Shown: piece after piece, positions 1 through 12,190 of the stretch
Position numbering within the stretch: the first letter of the stretch is position 1
Layout: each line of letters starts with the position of its first letter
Assembly: GCF_037975245.1 (NCBI RefSeq)
Contig: NC_092579.1
Location: 23,853,166 to 23,917,165 of the forward strand
Direction of reading: 5' to 3'
Origin: Apostichopus japonicus
Taxonomy: Eukaryota; Echinodermata; Holothuroidea; Aspidochirotida; Stichopodidae
Length of the DNA: 64,000 nucleotides
Notes under the pieces: generated by a model
Seen by the model: the letters and a program-made list of their open reading frames with translations, nothing else
Told to the model about the DNA's origin: nothing
Database searches by the model: none
Translations under genes and position numbers: made by a program

Positions 1-1721
1 AACTCACCTGTCTACTGGGACACTTTCAAACTCACAGGCAGTGTGCAATCATTACATTGTTAATTCTCTCTTTGCTTTTTCCTTTTTTCCTTCAAATTTC
101 CACTTCAGTAAAGTTCACAAAGTTTACTATTTTTAGCTTATAGTAAACAAATAATAAACAGGTTGAATCATTCAGACCCTACCCCTCCTGTAATCCCACT
201 CATCTCAAACAAGAAAGTCAACCTTTTTGTGCCAATGGAAAAAGTTAGTTGCAGAGCAGAAGAATGTATAAATACTCTCTAATTCTGAACTCCACTTCTC
301 CAAGAAAATATCTACCTTATGAACAGAAGTATTAAACCATAAATACGAGATCCCTAACAGGGACACCTTAAAATTTGTAATGCTAAACAATGATGACATC
401 AATGTGCAAAATGAAAGGAACAGACTCATTGAAATGCAGCTATTTAGAGCTTAATTAAGAACATAAATAAGATCAAATAGATTATTCTTTTACTTGTCCC
501 TGGAGACTGGAGCTTCTCAAAGACAAAGTACTAATAAATTCCAAAAGCCCTTCTTCCCCCTCAGTTACTCAAGATACTGCACCCTCCATTACCAACTCCT
601 GCCTCCGTCCCCTCCCCCCCCCCTTCAGTCCCTCTGTAAAATTTTGGTGATTTCTAGACTACTTTCTACAAATTTTGTCGAAAGCATGTCAGAGGTATTC
701 ATAGTTGCAAATATCATATTTCTAAGCCTCAAGTGTTGGATGCCGAGTAAAAGGCTTGCAACGTATTAATCTGTTATTTCAGTTTAATAATTTAGCTTTT
801 CGTGAGCAATTTTTACACTGACACCCACCCCCACTGCTGATTGCTGAAGAAGGTAAGAAAGAACCACTTTTGCAAGAAATGTCTTCGGGCTGTGAAATTA
901 TCGGCAATGACAACCTCTGTTGGTGATACGAAACGAAAAACCGACCTGCATTCGCATGTCAGCGTCTTTTTTCATTTACTTCTCATTAAGGTTCATCCCA
1001 CAATACTCTCCAGGGTATACTTCAGGAGGTGAGTGCACTTTGCCTGTTACAAGCAGTGACTAAACAAGCAGATCGCTAGATATATATACAGGGAAGTGCA
1101 ACGGTGGGGGGGGGGGGCTGGGGGATGATGCTTGAGGTCAGTTATCCTCGGAAACATTTGTTTTGTTTACAAATCTTAAATGACGGCTAGTTTATGGATC
1201 TTGTATCACAAATACTTATTTTACAAAAATACAAAAATAGTTACTTAATTTTATATTAAATTCTATTTTTTTATGACCTTAAAAAAAAAATGTTTTGTAC
1301 AATGCAAACTAAAATAACTCAATATTCTGATTAATTTCTTTTTAAACAAATTTTGAAAACAAATATTGACTAATTGTGACCTGGAATTTTTTAATTGATG
1401 GAGCCATGAGCACTCAGGAAACAACAGCCATTGGACACTTGCTCATATTCACTCACAGCTGGGTCTTTTTTTAATATAATTTTTGTTATTTTGATCAGAC
1501 CAATTAAATTACAGCCTCAACCATGGACTGAAAAGATTCAATCAACAGTTTAAATACACTAATTCACACGGTTAAGATCACATGACTTGATATCAGTTCC
1601 ATACCATTGAAGGTTCTGTGATAAGGTCATTGCTACTGGTGAAGTTGGTAAAGAATGTAACAGATGGTTACAGTGACACTATCTATTACACTGACCACAG
1701 TTGACAGTTGTATGCATTTTT

Positions 1722-1835
1722 TTAGATCCTCCTGCTAGCAGGAACTCGAGAAGAAGCCATCATTGGCTTATCAAAGCCGCAAGCTGACCGAAGTCAGTCT
1801 CTCAGATTCATATTTAACGTCCATGATTATGAATT
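1722..1835 (+). repeat. Dispersed repeat, copy 1 (pair with 36530-36628)
   Basis: About 110 bp containing GCAGGAACTCG-AGAAGAAGCC, then TTGGCTTATCAAAGC and GCAAGCTGACCGAAGTCAG. The same sequence occurs in inverted orientation at 36530-36628 with a few substitutions and one-base gaps. Sequence just after it (around 1870-1920) has the style of a repeat tail (ACTCGAACTCGGGACGTTATGATTGCAAAG). This is most likely a fragment of a transposable element; I cannot name the family. Confidence 0.75.
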
Positions 1836-4428
1836 GTCAACAACTCTGTAACTGGACGACATACATTAATCTTGGAGTGACTCGAACTCGGGACGTTATG
1901 ATTGCAAAGTTGTGGTACCTACAAATTTCAACTTTTGAAAGACCTTGTCCCCTCCGCTACTGGTGCGAACGTTTCATAGAACATTGGTTACCTAACGGAA
2001 GAAGCCAAGCAAACCGGTTGAGTGTTTGTGTTTCAATAGAGACAAATGAGGTGGTACATTTTATATGTGTAGCATATTCTGATGATGGGAGTGCGAATGT
2101 TATGGGAAGACAGGTATGGTAGCATTTCTATTTGCTAGCATATTGCAACATGTAAGCTAACTATGGTCATGGTAATTTATAAATGGCTTAAATAGAAACA
2201 AGTCAATTTACTCAAGTTTTCATGACTATGAATTGATTCACAAGTTCAGTTTCCACACTTAGTATATAAACATGTGCCTTAGGTTTGAACTCCTCATATG
2301 TTAATAGTAAGCCCCCCCCCCCCATTCAAGCCTATGGGGGTGAATACTGAATTCAGCAAGGGAGCCCGTTCACCTAGCCCATGATGCAGCTATTACCTCC
2401 CACCTTTTAACAATCTAACTTGAAAGCTTTCCTATATCCAGAATGAAAACTACACAGACACCTGATCGTCATGGTGATCCAATACTTCCTGTGGAGGATT
2501 TAGAACTCACTTTCCAATCATTCAACAAGCTTCCATAATCTAAGGCATTACAATTTTTCCCGATTAATTCCGGTGGCATATGGTATTATAAATAGCCTGG
2601 AAGGGATATTTTTCAACGCATGAAATATCCCATTGAGGAATGATTTTCTATAAGGTGAAAATGCCATGAGGCCTTTGCCTCTATCAACAATAATTCCACT
2701 TTTTTCCTTTGGTGTGGTAAAAATAAACTATTCATGTATGTCTTCCAAGTCAGTGGGGGCATAGACCTTATTAAAGGCTTAACACATTTCATCGGTGTCA
2801 ACCAGAGACAACACTTCTAGACCTTTTAAACAGAACAATAAAAACCAGAACAACATAAGAGAAGAAATTGACTGATGAGAGATAAGGAAGAAGTCCACAT
2901 TCATCTAGAACTATATTTAGAATGAAATACTTTCATTGTGTTTGAAAACACAAAATTGAACAGGCCCAGGATAATAAAATATCCCCAAAATAAAGTGATA
3001 ATTCTAAAATATTGGCCTGCCTTATAGTTTTAAGCACGAAAACATTTGTAAACAAACATCTTTAACTTTGGTTTAAATGCTTTCCTTTGGTAGCCTAAGC
3101 TTTTATTGAGCATTTGCCAAGAAAGATAATTCTCTTAAGAGCACCATGCAAGAGGTATGTATATCGCTTTAATGTTAGCGTAAGTTTAAATGTATCGTGT
3201 TGGATTTCGTACTGCTACATGTATGAAAACTAAAGGGGGTTAACATTATCAATTGTGGAGAGTGAATGTTTACATTTTGACCAACAGAATTCGAGTCATG
3301 CTCACCAAATGGCAAACTTGTGTAGTTTCCAAAACTTTCTGTTGAGGCCTTCATGATGGTACTTTCTCCTTCCGAGTATAGTTTTGTTGGTTATAACATG
3401 ATTGAATCTGTCAGATACTGACACACAGCGTTTTAGTTTATTTCTAAAGCTGTCAATGGCCTCCCCAATCATTAAAACCTACCTAATTTTCTTCATTTAA
3501 ATGACAATCAATTGTCTGATGTTAGCTGAATTGTTCCCCTTTCAGGTGACCCTCTTTTCCAGCGGCAATATACAAATTCAGTTTGCAATTGGCTGGACAT
3601 GCTCAATTTACCGTAAACCTTTACAATCAACCTGCACCAGTGACATATTTTTCTTCTTCTTCTTCTCCCTGAATGTTGCCTCTGGGTTTTCCCAAAGTTT
3701 CTGACTTTTTTTCCGACGGATGGAAGACGTCAAAAGTTCTTTACAAAACTGATCGTTTTCAGCTTCGTTACCTCGTCCAGGTGTCTGTGAACGTCATAGC
3801 TATTACGATAACATTTTTTCTACTTTCTTTCAAAGAGCCAATAGCATCAAAGATAAGATACTGTAAGTCTATAAGTTTAAAGTCTGGTTGAGATTATAGT
3901 ATGACGACAATGTTCTGAATTTCTCAATTCCAGAGGGACCTAAACTATAAACCAATAAACTTGATTTCCACAAAATGACTGTCAAATATATCTCAATGTG
4001 GCAGATTACATAACATATATACTACATCACAAAGCGCCATAGGAGATTAGGAAGCTTAGAATCTCATGCTTCCATCTAACAGTCAAATGCTACATAAAAG
4101 TAATAATTAGACCTCACACAGTTCCATTCCTGATTCCCAGATGAAATGCAATTTTTTCCCCTTCTTGTGACTTCGTTGAACAACACATGTGTTTCTAATT
4201 TTTTTTCCCGAAAAAGTCTTCGTGACAGAATTTAACAGAAAATGTCCAATTTTGGTTTCTTTCTGATTCAACGTGAAGTAAAGTATAGAACTTTGAAGAG
4301 TAATCGTTTGGTATCATATATGTAAAATTTGTGCTAAATATTCTTACGATGATTCAAAATATGTAAAATTGTTACTTTCATACATTAACTTAGCATCTTG
4401 TTGAAAAACAGCACACTTCTTTTGACAC

Positions 4429-4432
<4 letters not shown>

Positions 4433-4461
<29 letters not shown>

Positions 4462-4468
4462 CATACAT
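4433..4468. repeat. (ACAT)n microsatellite
   Basis: About nine uninterrupted ACAT units. It lies in intronic sequence and inflates a spurious plus-strand open frame rich in Thr-Tyr-Ile-His. Confidence 0.95.
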
Positions 4469-5399
4469 GCACATACACGCAGCACCATTATTGTCACACA
4501 GATTCCTATTTGCCTATGGCAAGGAATCAAAGAGGGATATCATCTTGTTTGTTCCCAAAATTTCCTTCTTTAACAGAAAATTTCTAAAATTGTTGTTGCT
4601 GCCATAATAAGAATAAGCTTTTTGACATTTCATGAGAAAATATTATTCACCTTTGTTTTGTTTTTTTAACCACAAAGCCATAATGATTCTATTTTCCCTT
4701 TCTTTCAGATTGGGTCTTCCTGTACAAGCCACAGATGATTGTTTTCAACCAATTTTCTCAGAATCGTTCAATCTCTCTCTACTGTAGGCAAACATGGTAA
4801 TATTCCACTCACACGAGATGTATTGACGCAATACGATATGCGGTTACAAACACAATTGCCATTTGGAATGGAGCATGCAATACAAGAACAATAATAATAA
4901 TTCATGGGGGCTTCGGGCAACGAATAAAATTGAAAAAAAAATACCATAACAGAAAGGGCAGTATTAAATGGTGTGATGTGTAACTGAATATGTACATACA
5001 GTATCCCTGTATATGACTGGTAGTGCATAAAGACTGCTAAATATGTGATAATATCACCAATGAATCTGGGCAAGAGTTTCAGCTTTAAAGCATTATTGTT
5101 TGATTCATAAGTATTTGTCAATAATAAAACAAACAAATATACTTTTGTCGTTTTCAGAATTTAAAACAAACATTTGTTATTTGTGACACATTCTTCTTCC
5201 CTTTGAGGCAGATGCCTGAATTTTTTGTACTTTTAACCATTTTAAGATGTTTATGGTTCTTTCAAAGAAAAAAGGATACTTTAAATTCCTGTCAATGCCA
5301 AGTACAGTTATATTATAAATAATTTTGGCAGATTTTCTCTAATGAAAAAGCTCCAAAGAGTGACGTAAAAACCTTTTTATTAAGTAAAGCATTTATAAT

Positions 5400-5452
5400 G
5401 TGTATGTATGTATATATGTAAGTGTGTATGTATGTATGTATATCTATATATG
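5400..5452. repeat. Imperfect (TATG)n / TA microsatellite
   Basis: Alternating TATG, TGTA and TATA units with several interruptions, in the region downstream of the SH3 exon. Confidence 0.9.
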
Positions 5453-6795
5453 AATGTACGTCCTGATGATACGCACTTGGTATTTCCTGTCAAACAATCT
5501 GTAAAATCAAATCAAATATAAACCTTTTGAAGGCATAGGCAAATAACATGTTCTAGACAATCCCTATAAAGGAAGGCTAATGGTGAATTTAAAATGCAAC
5601 TGGATCAACCAGACCATTCCATGTCTAGTTTGATTAAGTTTGGAATACAAATTTGACTTTCCAGTGTGGTTAAAAATAGAATCATAGCAGACAGGTTTTT
5701 ACCTGATATGAGTTACTTCTGAATAATATATTTTCATGAACAGATGCAAAAAAGGCACAGTGGAAAAATTTATGCAACTCCTTCTTTTGGGCGGTTGTTG
5801 TTGTAGAGGTGGGCATGAGAACAATTTATCTGTTTTACCTATTTGGGTGTATTCAGTAACATTGCAATTTGAATTTGTGATGTCAACAAACCAAATTTCG
5901 GTTCAGACAACCTCCGCAGCATATTTCCGTTGTCCGAACAGAAATTTGGTTGTCACGGCCTACCGGACTACCATTAAAAATCAGCCCTGTAAAAATAAGA
6001 CCAAGCCATGAAGACAAGATGTAGACCATCCCCTTTCTTTTCACCTGTCATCTTACATATATGTGTGACTGACAAATGATAAAATGATGAAATTATATTG
6101 ATAGTATCTCACTACCTTTAATTTTTAATACCAGAACAGTCCTTTAATGGCTTGATAGGTCGCAATCATTGGTGGGTGGACATCTGGAAGGTTTGTTTGA
6201 TACAACTGTACACAACAGAGCAGAAAGCACAACTGCTGCTTTAAGTTAGCAATTACTTAAACTGTTCAAGGCTCATACACTGAAATGCCTTTATTGTCCA
6301 TTTCATTGGCATTCTTTGACCGATATGTTCACTTTGTATTTTCATCGGGAATAACAGAGCTGGGGTAATGTATTTGTTTACATGAAATCCAGATTGCTGT
6401 AACCCACATCTCATCTCTACACTCAAGGAGATGAACTGAAACTGGGGTGGAAATAAACACGCCTAGCGGAAATCGACGATACAACATTAATTAGGGAGGA
6501 CATTACGTTATATGGGGGCTGTCACGATACAAGCAATACTTAATGACCACATTAAAGAGACCATAAGTCGGCAGAAAGAGGCAACCAAGGGTAGAAGTGG
6601 ACTATTTTACTCAGAAACATGATTCCCAACACAGTACCTTTCAATGTTCTTGAGTATTAATTCTTCATCGCAGTAGTCACCTTCAATGAACCTCAAATAA
6701 CATGCACCTCACGTTGCCCCTAAAGGTTTGTAAAACCATTAAAGTTAAACCCTGGCCACATGAAATGAAATCAGTCTAGATGTACAGGAATTAGT

Positions 6796-7181
6796 TGATA
6801 CAGTAGTCCATTGTGACTGTACATTATGCTGTTGATCGTGACTCAAATCTCCCTAGTAACAGGAGGAATGAGATGACACAGTAGTCCGTAGTGAGTTACT
6901 GTACATTATACTGTTGATCATGACTCAAATCTCCCTAATAACAGGACTGAGATGACACATGAGTCAGTAGTGAGTTAAGTACATTACGCTGTTGAACGTG
7001 ACTCAAATCTCCCTAGTAACATGACTGAGATGACACAGTAGTCCAGAGTGAGTTACTATACATTATGCTGTTGATCATGACTCAAATCTCAATAGTATCA
7101 GGAGGAATGAGATGACACAGTAGTCAATAGTGAGTTAAGTACATTACGCTGTTGATTGTGACTCAAATCTCCCTAGTAACT
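6796..7181. repeat. Tandem array of five ~79-bp units
   Basis: Five consecutive copies starting near 6796, 6874, 6953, 7031 and 7113, each beginning TGACACAGTAGTC, passing through TACATTA-GCTGTTGAT and GTGACTCAAATCTCCCTAGTAAC, and ending GGAATGAGA or ACTGAGA. Unit lengths are 78, 79, 78 and 82 bp. Copies 3 and 5 share GTTAAGTACATTACGC while copies 2 and 4 share GTTACT-TACATTAT, an alternating pattern that suggests a higher-order two-unit duplication. It ends about 400 bp from the SH3 exon. Confidence 0.92.
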
Positions 7182-7584
7182 GTCATACTGGCATCTGCCA
7201 ATCATCATCAAGACTAGATAAAGCATTCATGATGTCATCACTCATCATGAAATTGGTCTCAGCTGGGCTGCTCATATATGTGGTATTGATGAGAAATCAG
7301 AGGTATGATCCAGGTCTCTGTGATTAAGAGAACTGCACTCTTAGAAATAATACATCATTTACATTGCCACCATTATGACAGATTTCTACCTTGAGTTGTA
7401 CGCTCAGAACATTGTTACAACTGGCGGTCTACCAGTTTGATGCCAACTGACCCGCAGTTTCCCTAGGAATCAGAGAAAGTCCTAGTATTCTTTCTGTGCC
7501 AAGACTTAACAGCCCAAAATGTGGCTTCATTAACAACAATTTGAAAATGAGACATACATGATGTACTCATATGCATAGACTTAC

Positions 7585-7708
7585 TGTCTGAACTGGACGG
7601 AGGTCCTCTTATTAGCTGGACATGGTCCCTGGGGAAGTATCCTATACATTCATTGTTACCCTTCTTTAGCGAACCTTTCCACCGGCCGTCCGGATTCCTT
7701 TCGATGAC
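7585..7708 (-). CDS. caskin: Caskin exon: C-terminal half of the SH3 domain and start of the linker
   Basis: A 124-nt exon, acceptor TTCTTCCTGTCAG, donor GTAAGT. It starts in phase 0 with VIERNPDGRWKG, continues through KKGNNECIGYFPRDHVQLI, and ends in a Ser-rich RGPPSSSD linker plus one base. The conserved SH3 Trp of GRWKG and the Pro of GYFP are present. The Tyr usually found in the final YFPxxYV motif is His (RDHV). Together with the previous exon this gives a complete SH3 of about 59 residues. The exon ends in phase 1, so the protein continues in exons further down the minus strand. In known Caskins that part holds a proline-rich region and two SAM domains; none of it was recognised in positions 1-7584. 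Confidence 0.95.
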
Positions 7709-9510
7709 CTGACAGGAAGAAAAAACAGCAAACGGAATGAACATGAGACCATGAGCTCTACAACTGATGAATTCTTTGGAGACAACTTTGTAACTATAAT
7801 TCTTGTTGACACATATCAATTCTAGCTGTGCCATAACCGTGTGTGTGGGTATAATAATGGGTATGGTTCGAAGAGTAAGTTCTTTATAAAGTAATATAAA
7901 CAAAATGGACTAGATCCTTTCATCTACAGGACTAAAATTTTAACCAGCATTATAGCTTAATATAAAACAAACCTTTGATCTTATTTCTGGTGACCATCAA
8001 GTGTGCTTACTGTAATTTTGTATACCAAATGTCCTGTACTGACTTAAATTGCATGATGTGTGTGAGAGAAAATTAAAATAGGAATTGATTTGGATTGGAT
8101 TTTCTCTATGACCCTTTCTGTCAACCGACGCGAGCCGACATCACCCGATATAACGGCCCACTCTAGATTGCATGTACTATGTATGGCAGGTGTTTCAAAT
8201 ATATATATAAATACCTAATCACAGATAACACACAGGAAACCACTCAGAGTATACCTTACTTTCACAAGTGAACCAGAGAGACCCTGTTACAGGGAGGTGG
8301 CAGGATGCTAACACAACTTGCACTACAGATGATTGTACAATACGTACTCAGAGAACTAAACGAACTTAACAAGGTTTTCACTTTTTACCGCATTTGATAA
8401 AGTACTGTACATCTCATTATTAATCACCTGTCAAACATTTGTTTCCAAAACACTTGACTTTATTCTTAGTAAAGATAAGAAACATCAAATATCAAACAGT
8501 CAACATGAGTTTAGCAGCATTCCTGCTATTGTAGGCCTATACCTGCTTTTTAAAGAAAGCTTTCGCAAGGAATCTTTTCAAAGTTAAAAGGTTTTAACCC
8601 TTTTGTCACAAACAAGATCCATCATTTCCTTTCTAATAAAAACTTTTTGCTGTGAAATGACTTCCTACAGTAAGAAACATTTTATGGTGTGCAACAAAAA
8701 AATACACACTATGTGTTCTGAGCGGCCACTCATCATAGATAATGTGAGGTCTTTCATTACGGCCAGAATACAATTGCGGTGGCTACCTAGTAAATAAAAG
8801 GCTTGACCGACTTAAGTTGCATGTTGTGTACCTAAAACATGACTGGACAATGGTAAAACCAAGAATTTGCATAAAGGCATTTGAAAGCACAACAAATAAC
8901 AAAAGTATTCCAGCCTATTTAAGTCAATTTCCGACGAAATGAGCCATTTCTTAAGAGCCTGCGATGATAAATTGGAGCTAATACAACAATCACATTGTGC
9001 TGAATTGCAAAAACACATGGGGAAAACACATCATGTCCAGGCAATGGAATGCTTCTGGGATAATCTAACACTGAAAAGATATTACCATAAGTGAATGAGA
9101 GAGAAAATGGTAAATTACTGGCAGACATGAGGGGGGAGAGGCCGGGGGATGGGATGGGGATGGGGAGTTATACTCAAACTGACTGGATAGGCCATTCATA
9201 AATATTTATATGTACTTAATTGTTTATGTGATAAAAAATACCTTAATTATCTTTAAACTGTTGTTGCTGATTTTCTGAGGTCTGAACACTATCATCCTTT
9301 GACCATATATCCCAGTGATACATGCATACTATGAATGTCATCAACATTACAAGCTGTGACCTTTGACACAACGGAATATCCAAATGGGCAATCTTATTAG
9401 TTTGGCCTAGCTGTCCTTTTCGTTGATGGTCAAGGTCCTAATACATGATGGCCCTCAGGCCCAAGTTACAATTTCCTCAAGCTACAAAACTAACCAATAA
9501 CTCTAAAGTG

Positions 9511-9589
9511 CCTCCTACTCTTTCTTGCCTCTCCCCTCCCTAACTCTCCTCCCCCCATCCCCTCTCCCTCTCCTTCCCTTTCTCCTACC
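9511..9589. repeat. Pyrimidine-rich tract
   Basis: Nearly pure C/T on the plus strand, such as CTCCCCTCCCTAACTCTCCTCC. On the transcribed (minus) strand it is purine-rich. Low complexity with no coding signal. Confidence 0.8.
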
Positions 9590-11498
9590 TTGAAACATTA
9601 TCTCAAAAATTAAAGTGTTCAACTTGAAGTTGTTCTGAATAAATCAAACCAGAGGAAGTAATGAGAACGTTCAACAATCTTAAAGGTGTGTTATTTTACA
9701 TATGTATTCATCATAAAAAAAAAAAAAACATTTTATTCAAAACTAGAGTGACTTCCAACAAAACAATATGAAATTGGAACTTGCCATTGTCACAAATACT
9801 TTGATCAACATTGATGGCCAAGACCTGTCATTTTTCTGTCATTTTTTTTTTCTAAAGTATTTCTTGATCCCAGTCGAATTAACAAATTCTGCAAGAACCA
9901 TTGTCGGAGCATTTGAACTGTTTACAATACGTCTAAAGTCAAGGCCATCAAATCAACTGGGTTCCTAATTAACCAGACTAATGACCAGGTCAGACTGACC
10001 AAAACATCACAATTAAAAGTCCAGGGAATTTGAAATCCGTCACTGCTTAGATGCTTTAATGCGACAGTGGAGGGGCAAAGTAAGTATATATCATCCTGTT
10101 TTGTCCTGTTATATCTATCAACTTGATGGAGGTAAAAAGCAATAAAGAAGTCATTTCTAGGAAGTGGTTTTAATGGGACCATCAGAAAGAACTTTGACTA
10201 CAAACAACACAAGTGCATTCCCATCACATGATTTAAAAGACAACAGCCAGCAGGAAACTGTTCAATTCGACACTTTTGTATCGTCTACTTGCTACTTCTT
10301 TTGTAAAATTTTACGTTTGTAACAGATACTCCAAAACTTACTCGTTCTGAGTATTAACGAACGACGATACCTCTTTTCTAAATGAAAAAATACAGAATAT
10401 AATGGATGCTCAGGCAGTGCATGGTGTCAGTGATAGCAAACGGTGGGGCCTATGAATTTTGTCCTAACAACAGGTTTCACAGAATATTTGATTAGATAGA
10501 AAAATCTCATTAGAATCACTTTGGAAACTTCAGAATCATAGATTTGATAGTCCTGAAGAGAACAGTGACCGTCATGAGGTCAAGAGGTCAAGGGGGAGTA
10601 GGGAGCACAGTGCAAAAATATTACCAATTGTCATAAGCTAGGTAGAATGGAGTGCATAGGTACAGGAGATGAGTAAGAATGGAGTGATGTAAATAGATAT
10701 ACTTCTGATGAACACAATTGCAAGAGAAATGGGGTGTAAAAACTTCTGTCCAAATATGCAGAGAGTCATAGCTTCAAATGTAACATCAAGAGGGTCTACT
10801 ATTTTGAGAAACAGTGATCTGTTTCAGTGCATCCATTTTATTTTTTATTTTCCATCCATTAAGTTTGATTGACTTTTTGCTTTCTGCTTGTACTTTCCAC
10901 TGAAAGTCAACGCTGTTGTTGTAACTAAAAAAAATAGCGACTAATATGAAAAAAAAAGTTGGACATGCTTAATAGTACCCATGACAGCCTATAGATATAA
11001 CAACTAGAATAAAAGGAATTAAGAAAGTAGTGAAGTGGGGGAAAATCATTTACATTGGGCTCACTGTCATAACACGTTGCAATTTGTTCAACTGAATATA
11101 TAATCGTTTTTTAGTTATTCAACTTTTCTGTACTCCTGTCAAGGTAAGCACTGATAACCACCTCACAGAAAAAAATTCTGCCTTTTGCTTTCATCTTCAC
11201 AAATAAGACTTACCACAAAATATTCTGACAATGTCAGAAATTTTATTGTTTTCTGGAAGTTTTGGTTGGGTGATGGGATTAACAACATACAAATAAGAGA
11301 TTTGTTGTGAATTCCTGAAACCAGAGATAACGAGTCGCATAATCTACTTGTATTTCATCTCTGTCCTGAAGCAAGTTTAGTTACAATTCTCAAGGATACA
11401 TATTATTTGACGTTAGAACTGTGACTCTATGCTATATGTTTATTAACATGAGGTTTGGTCTACAGAATATGAAATATATGCAAAGTTAATAGCTGCGT

Positions 11499-11521
11499 GT
11501 ACATATATATACATACATTGA

Positions 11522-11566
<45 letters not shown>

Positions 11567-11602
11567 CATATATATATGTATATACATATATTTATATATA
11601 AA
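11499..11602. repeat. AT/TA-rich microsatellite
   Basis: About 100 bp of mostly alternating TA with occasional G or C (TATGTATA, TACATATA). It abuts the start of the first copy of the tRNA-containing repeat. Confidence 0.92.
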
Positions 11603-11750
11603 TGAAAGTCGTAATGAGTTGGAAAATCAAGAACAGTGAAAAAACTTCCAACCGGGATTCGAACCCGGGCCTTCCGCTCTGTACGCGGACACCCTAACTA
11701 CTAGGCTATGGACGCTGATTGTATGTCCAGAGGTTCGAAACCGGTAAGGA
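11596..11750 (-). repeat. tRNA-containing repeat, copy A (3' acceptor half missing)
   Basis: 155-bp unit that matches 11961-12121 along its whole length, starting ATATAAATGAAA and ending GGTTCGAAACCGGTAAGGA on the plus strand. On the minus strand it contains a tRNA-like core at about 11646-11715 with an A box (TAGCCTAGTAG, one base off consensus) and an exact B box GGTTCGAATCC. Compared with copy B it lacks six bases (gcctcc) of the 3' acceptor strand and has a substitution in the 5' strand, so the acceptor stem cannot form. It is a decayed or SINE-like tRNA derivative and not a functional tRNA gene. Confidence 0.85.
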
Positions 11751-11960
11751 AGGTCGTAATTCCACTGTAGACGTTTGTCACCTGTATCGAACAATACTAG
11801 TTCTGTTTTTGGTGACATATTTTGCCTTACTCTAGAGATCAAACATGATGCTAACCAACTCAAAATCATTTGTGATTCCTTAAGCCGGATCTCGAAAGAG
11901 ATACTTTGAACAGACTTTATGTTAATGCAATGGAGGTAAACGACAAAGGCAAATGAATAT

Positions 11961-12121
11961 ATATAAATGAAAATCGTAAAGAGTTGGAAAATCAAGAACA
12001 GTGAAAAAACTTCCAGCCTCCACCGGGATTTGAACCCGGGCCTTCCGCTCTGTACGCGGACACCCTAACCACTAGGCTATGGAGGCTGATTGTATGTCCA
12101 AAGGTTCGAAACCGGTAAGGA
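11961..12121 (-). repeat. tRNA-containing repeat, copy B
   Basis: 161-bp second copy of the unit at 11596-11750, 365 bp further along and in the same orientation. The shared flanks extend about 50 bp on one side and 35 bp on the other side of the tRNA-like core. The repeated unit is therefore larger than a tRNA, consistent with a SINE family or a local segmental duplication of a tRNA locus. It ends directly at the palindromic sequence starting near 12121. Confidence 0.85.
12016..12086 (-). tRNA. tRNA-like sequence with complete acceptor stem (possible tRNA or tRNA pseudogene, anticodon ACA)
   Basis: A 71-nt minus-strand segment folds by eye as a tRNA: 7-bp acceptor GCCTCCA/TGGAGGC, A box TAGCCTAGTGG, a 5-bp anticodon stem TCCGC/GCGGA around the loop GTACAGA, and T-stem CCGGG/CCCGG around the B-box region GGTTCAAATCC. 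With U33 in place the anticodon reads ACA, which would decode the Cys codon UGU. Cytosolic tRNA-Cys normally has GCA, so an ACA form would be unusual. No clear T-run terminator follows closely; a run of six As on the plus strand at 12004-12009 gives TTTTTT on the minus strand just 3' of the gene, which could serve as one. Its location in a duplicated repeat argues for a tRNA-derived element. Confidence 0.5.
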
Positions 12122-12136
12122 TAGCCTAAAAAAGTG

Positions 12137-12190
12137 TATAGCCTAAAAAAGTGTATATGTATATATACATATACACTTTTTTAGGCTATA
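12137..12190. repeat. Perfect 54-bp palindrome
   Basis: The two 27-nt arms are exact reverse complements with no spacer: the left arm starts TATAGCCTAAAAAAGTGTAT and the right arm ends CACTTTTTTAGGCTATA, centred between 12163 and 12164. The outer part also occurs as a direct 17-bp duplication just to the left (ATAGCCTAAAAAAGTGT at 12121-12137). It could extrude as a cruciform or fold as an RNA hairpin. It may be a hairpin-type MITE remnant or a palindromic expansion of the neighbouring TA repeat. Confidence 0.95.

Larger units (their letters stand above)
1..7584 (-). other. Intron downstream of the SH3 exon (3' part of the gene not recognised)
   Basis: Sequence 3' of the last recognised Caskin exon, read on the minus strand. 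I looked for further coding segments (proline-rich linker, SAM domain motifs, phase-compatible exons) and found none I could support. It holds a dispersed repeat at 1722-1835, C- or G-homopolymers near 613, 1106 and 2312, an (ACAT)n run, a (TATG)n run and a 79-bp tandem array. The rest looks like unremarkable AT-rich intron. Open frames here are short and have no recognisable similarity. Confidence 0.7.

Noticed and set aside
11627-11995. 122-residue minus-strand open frame
   Set aside because: It reads through the tRNA-like repeat and AT-rich flanks; no protein-like conservation is visible.
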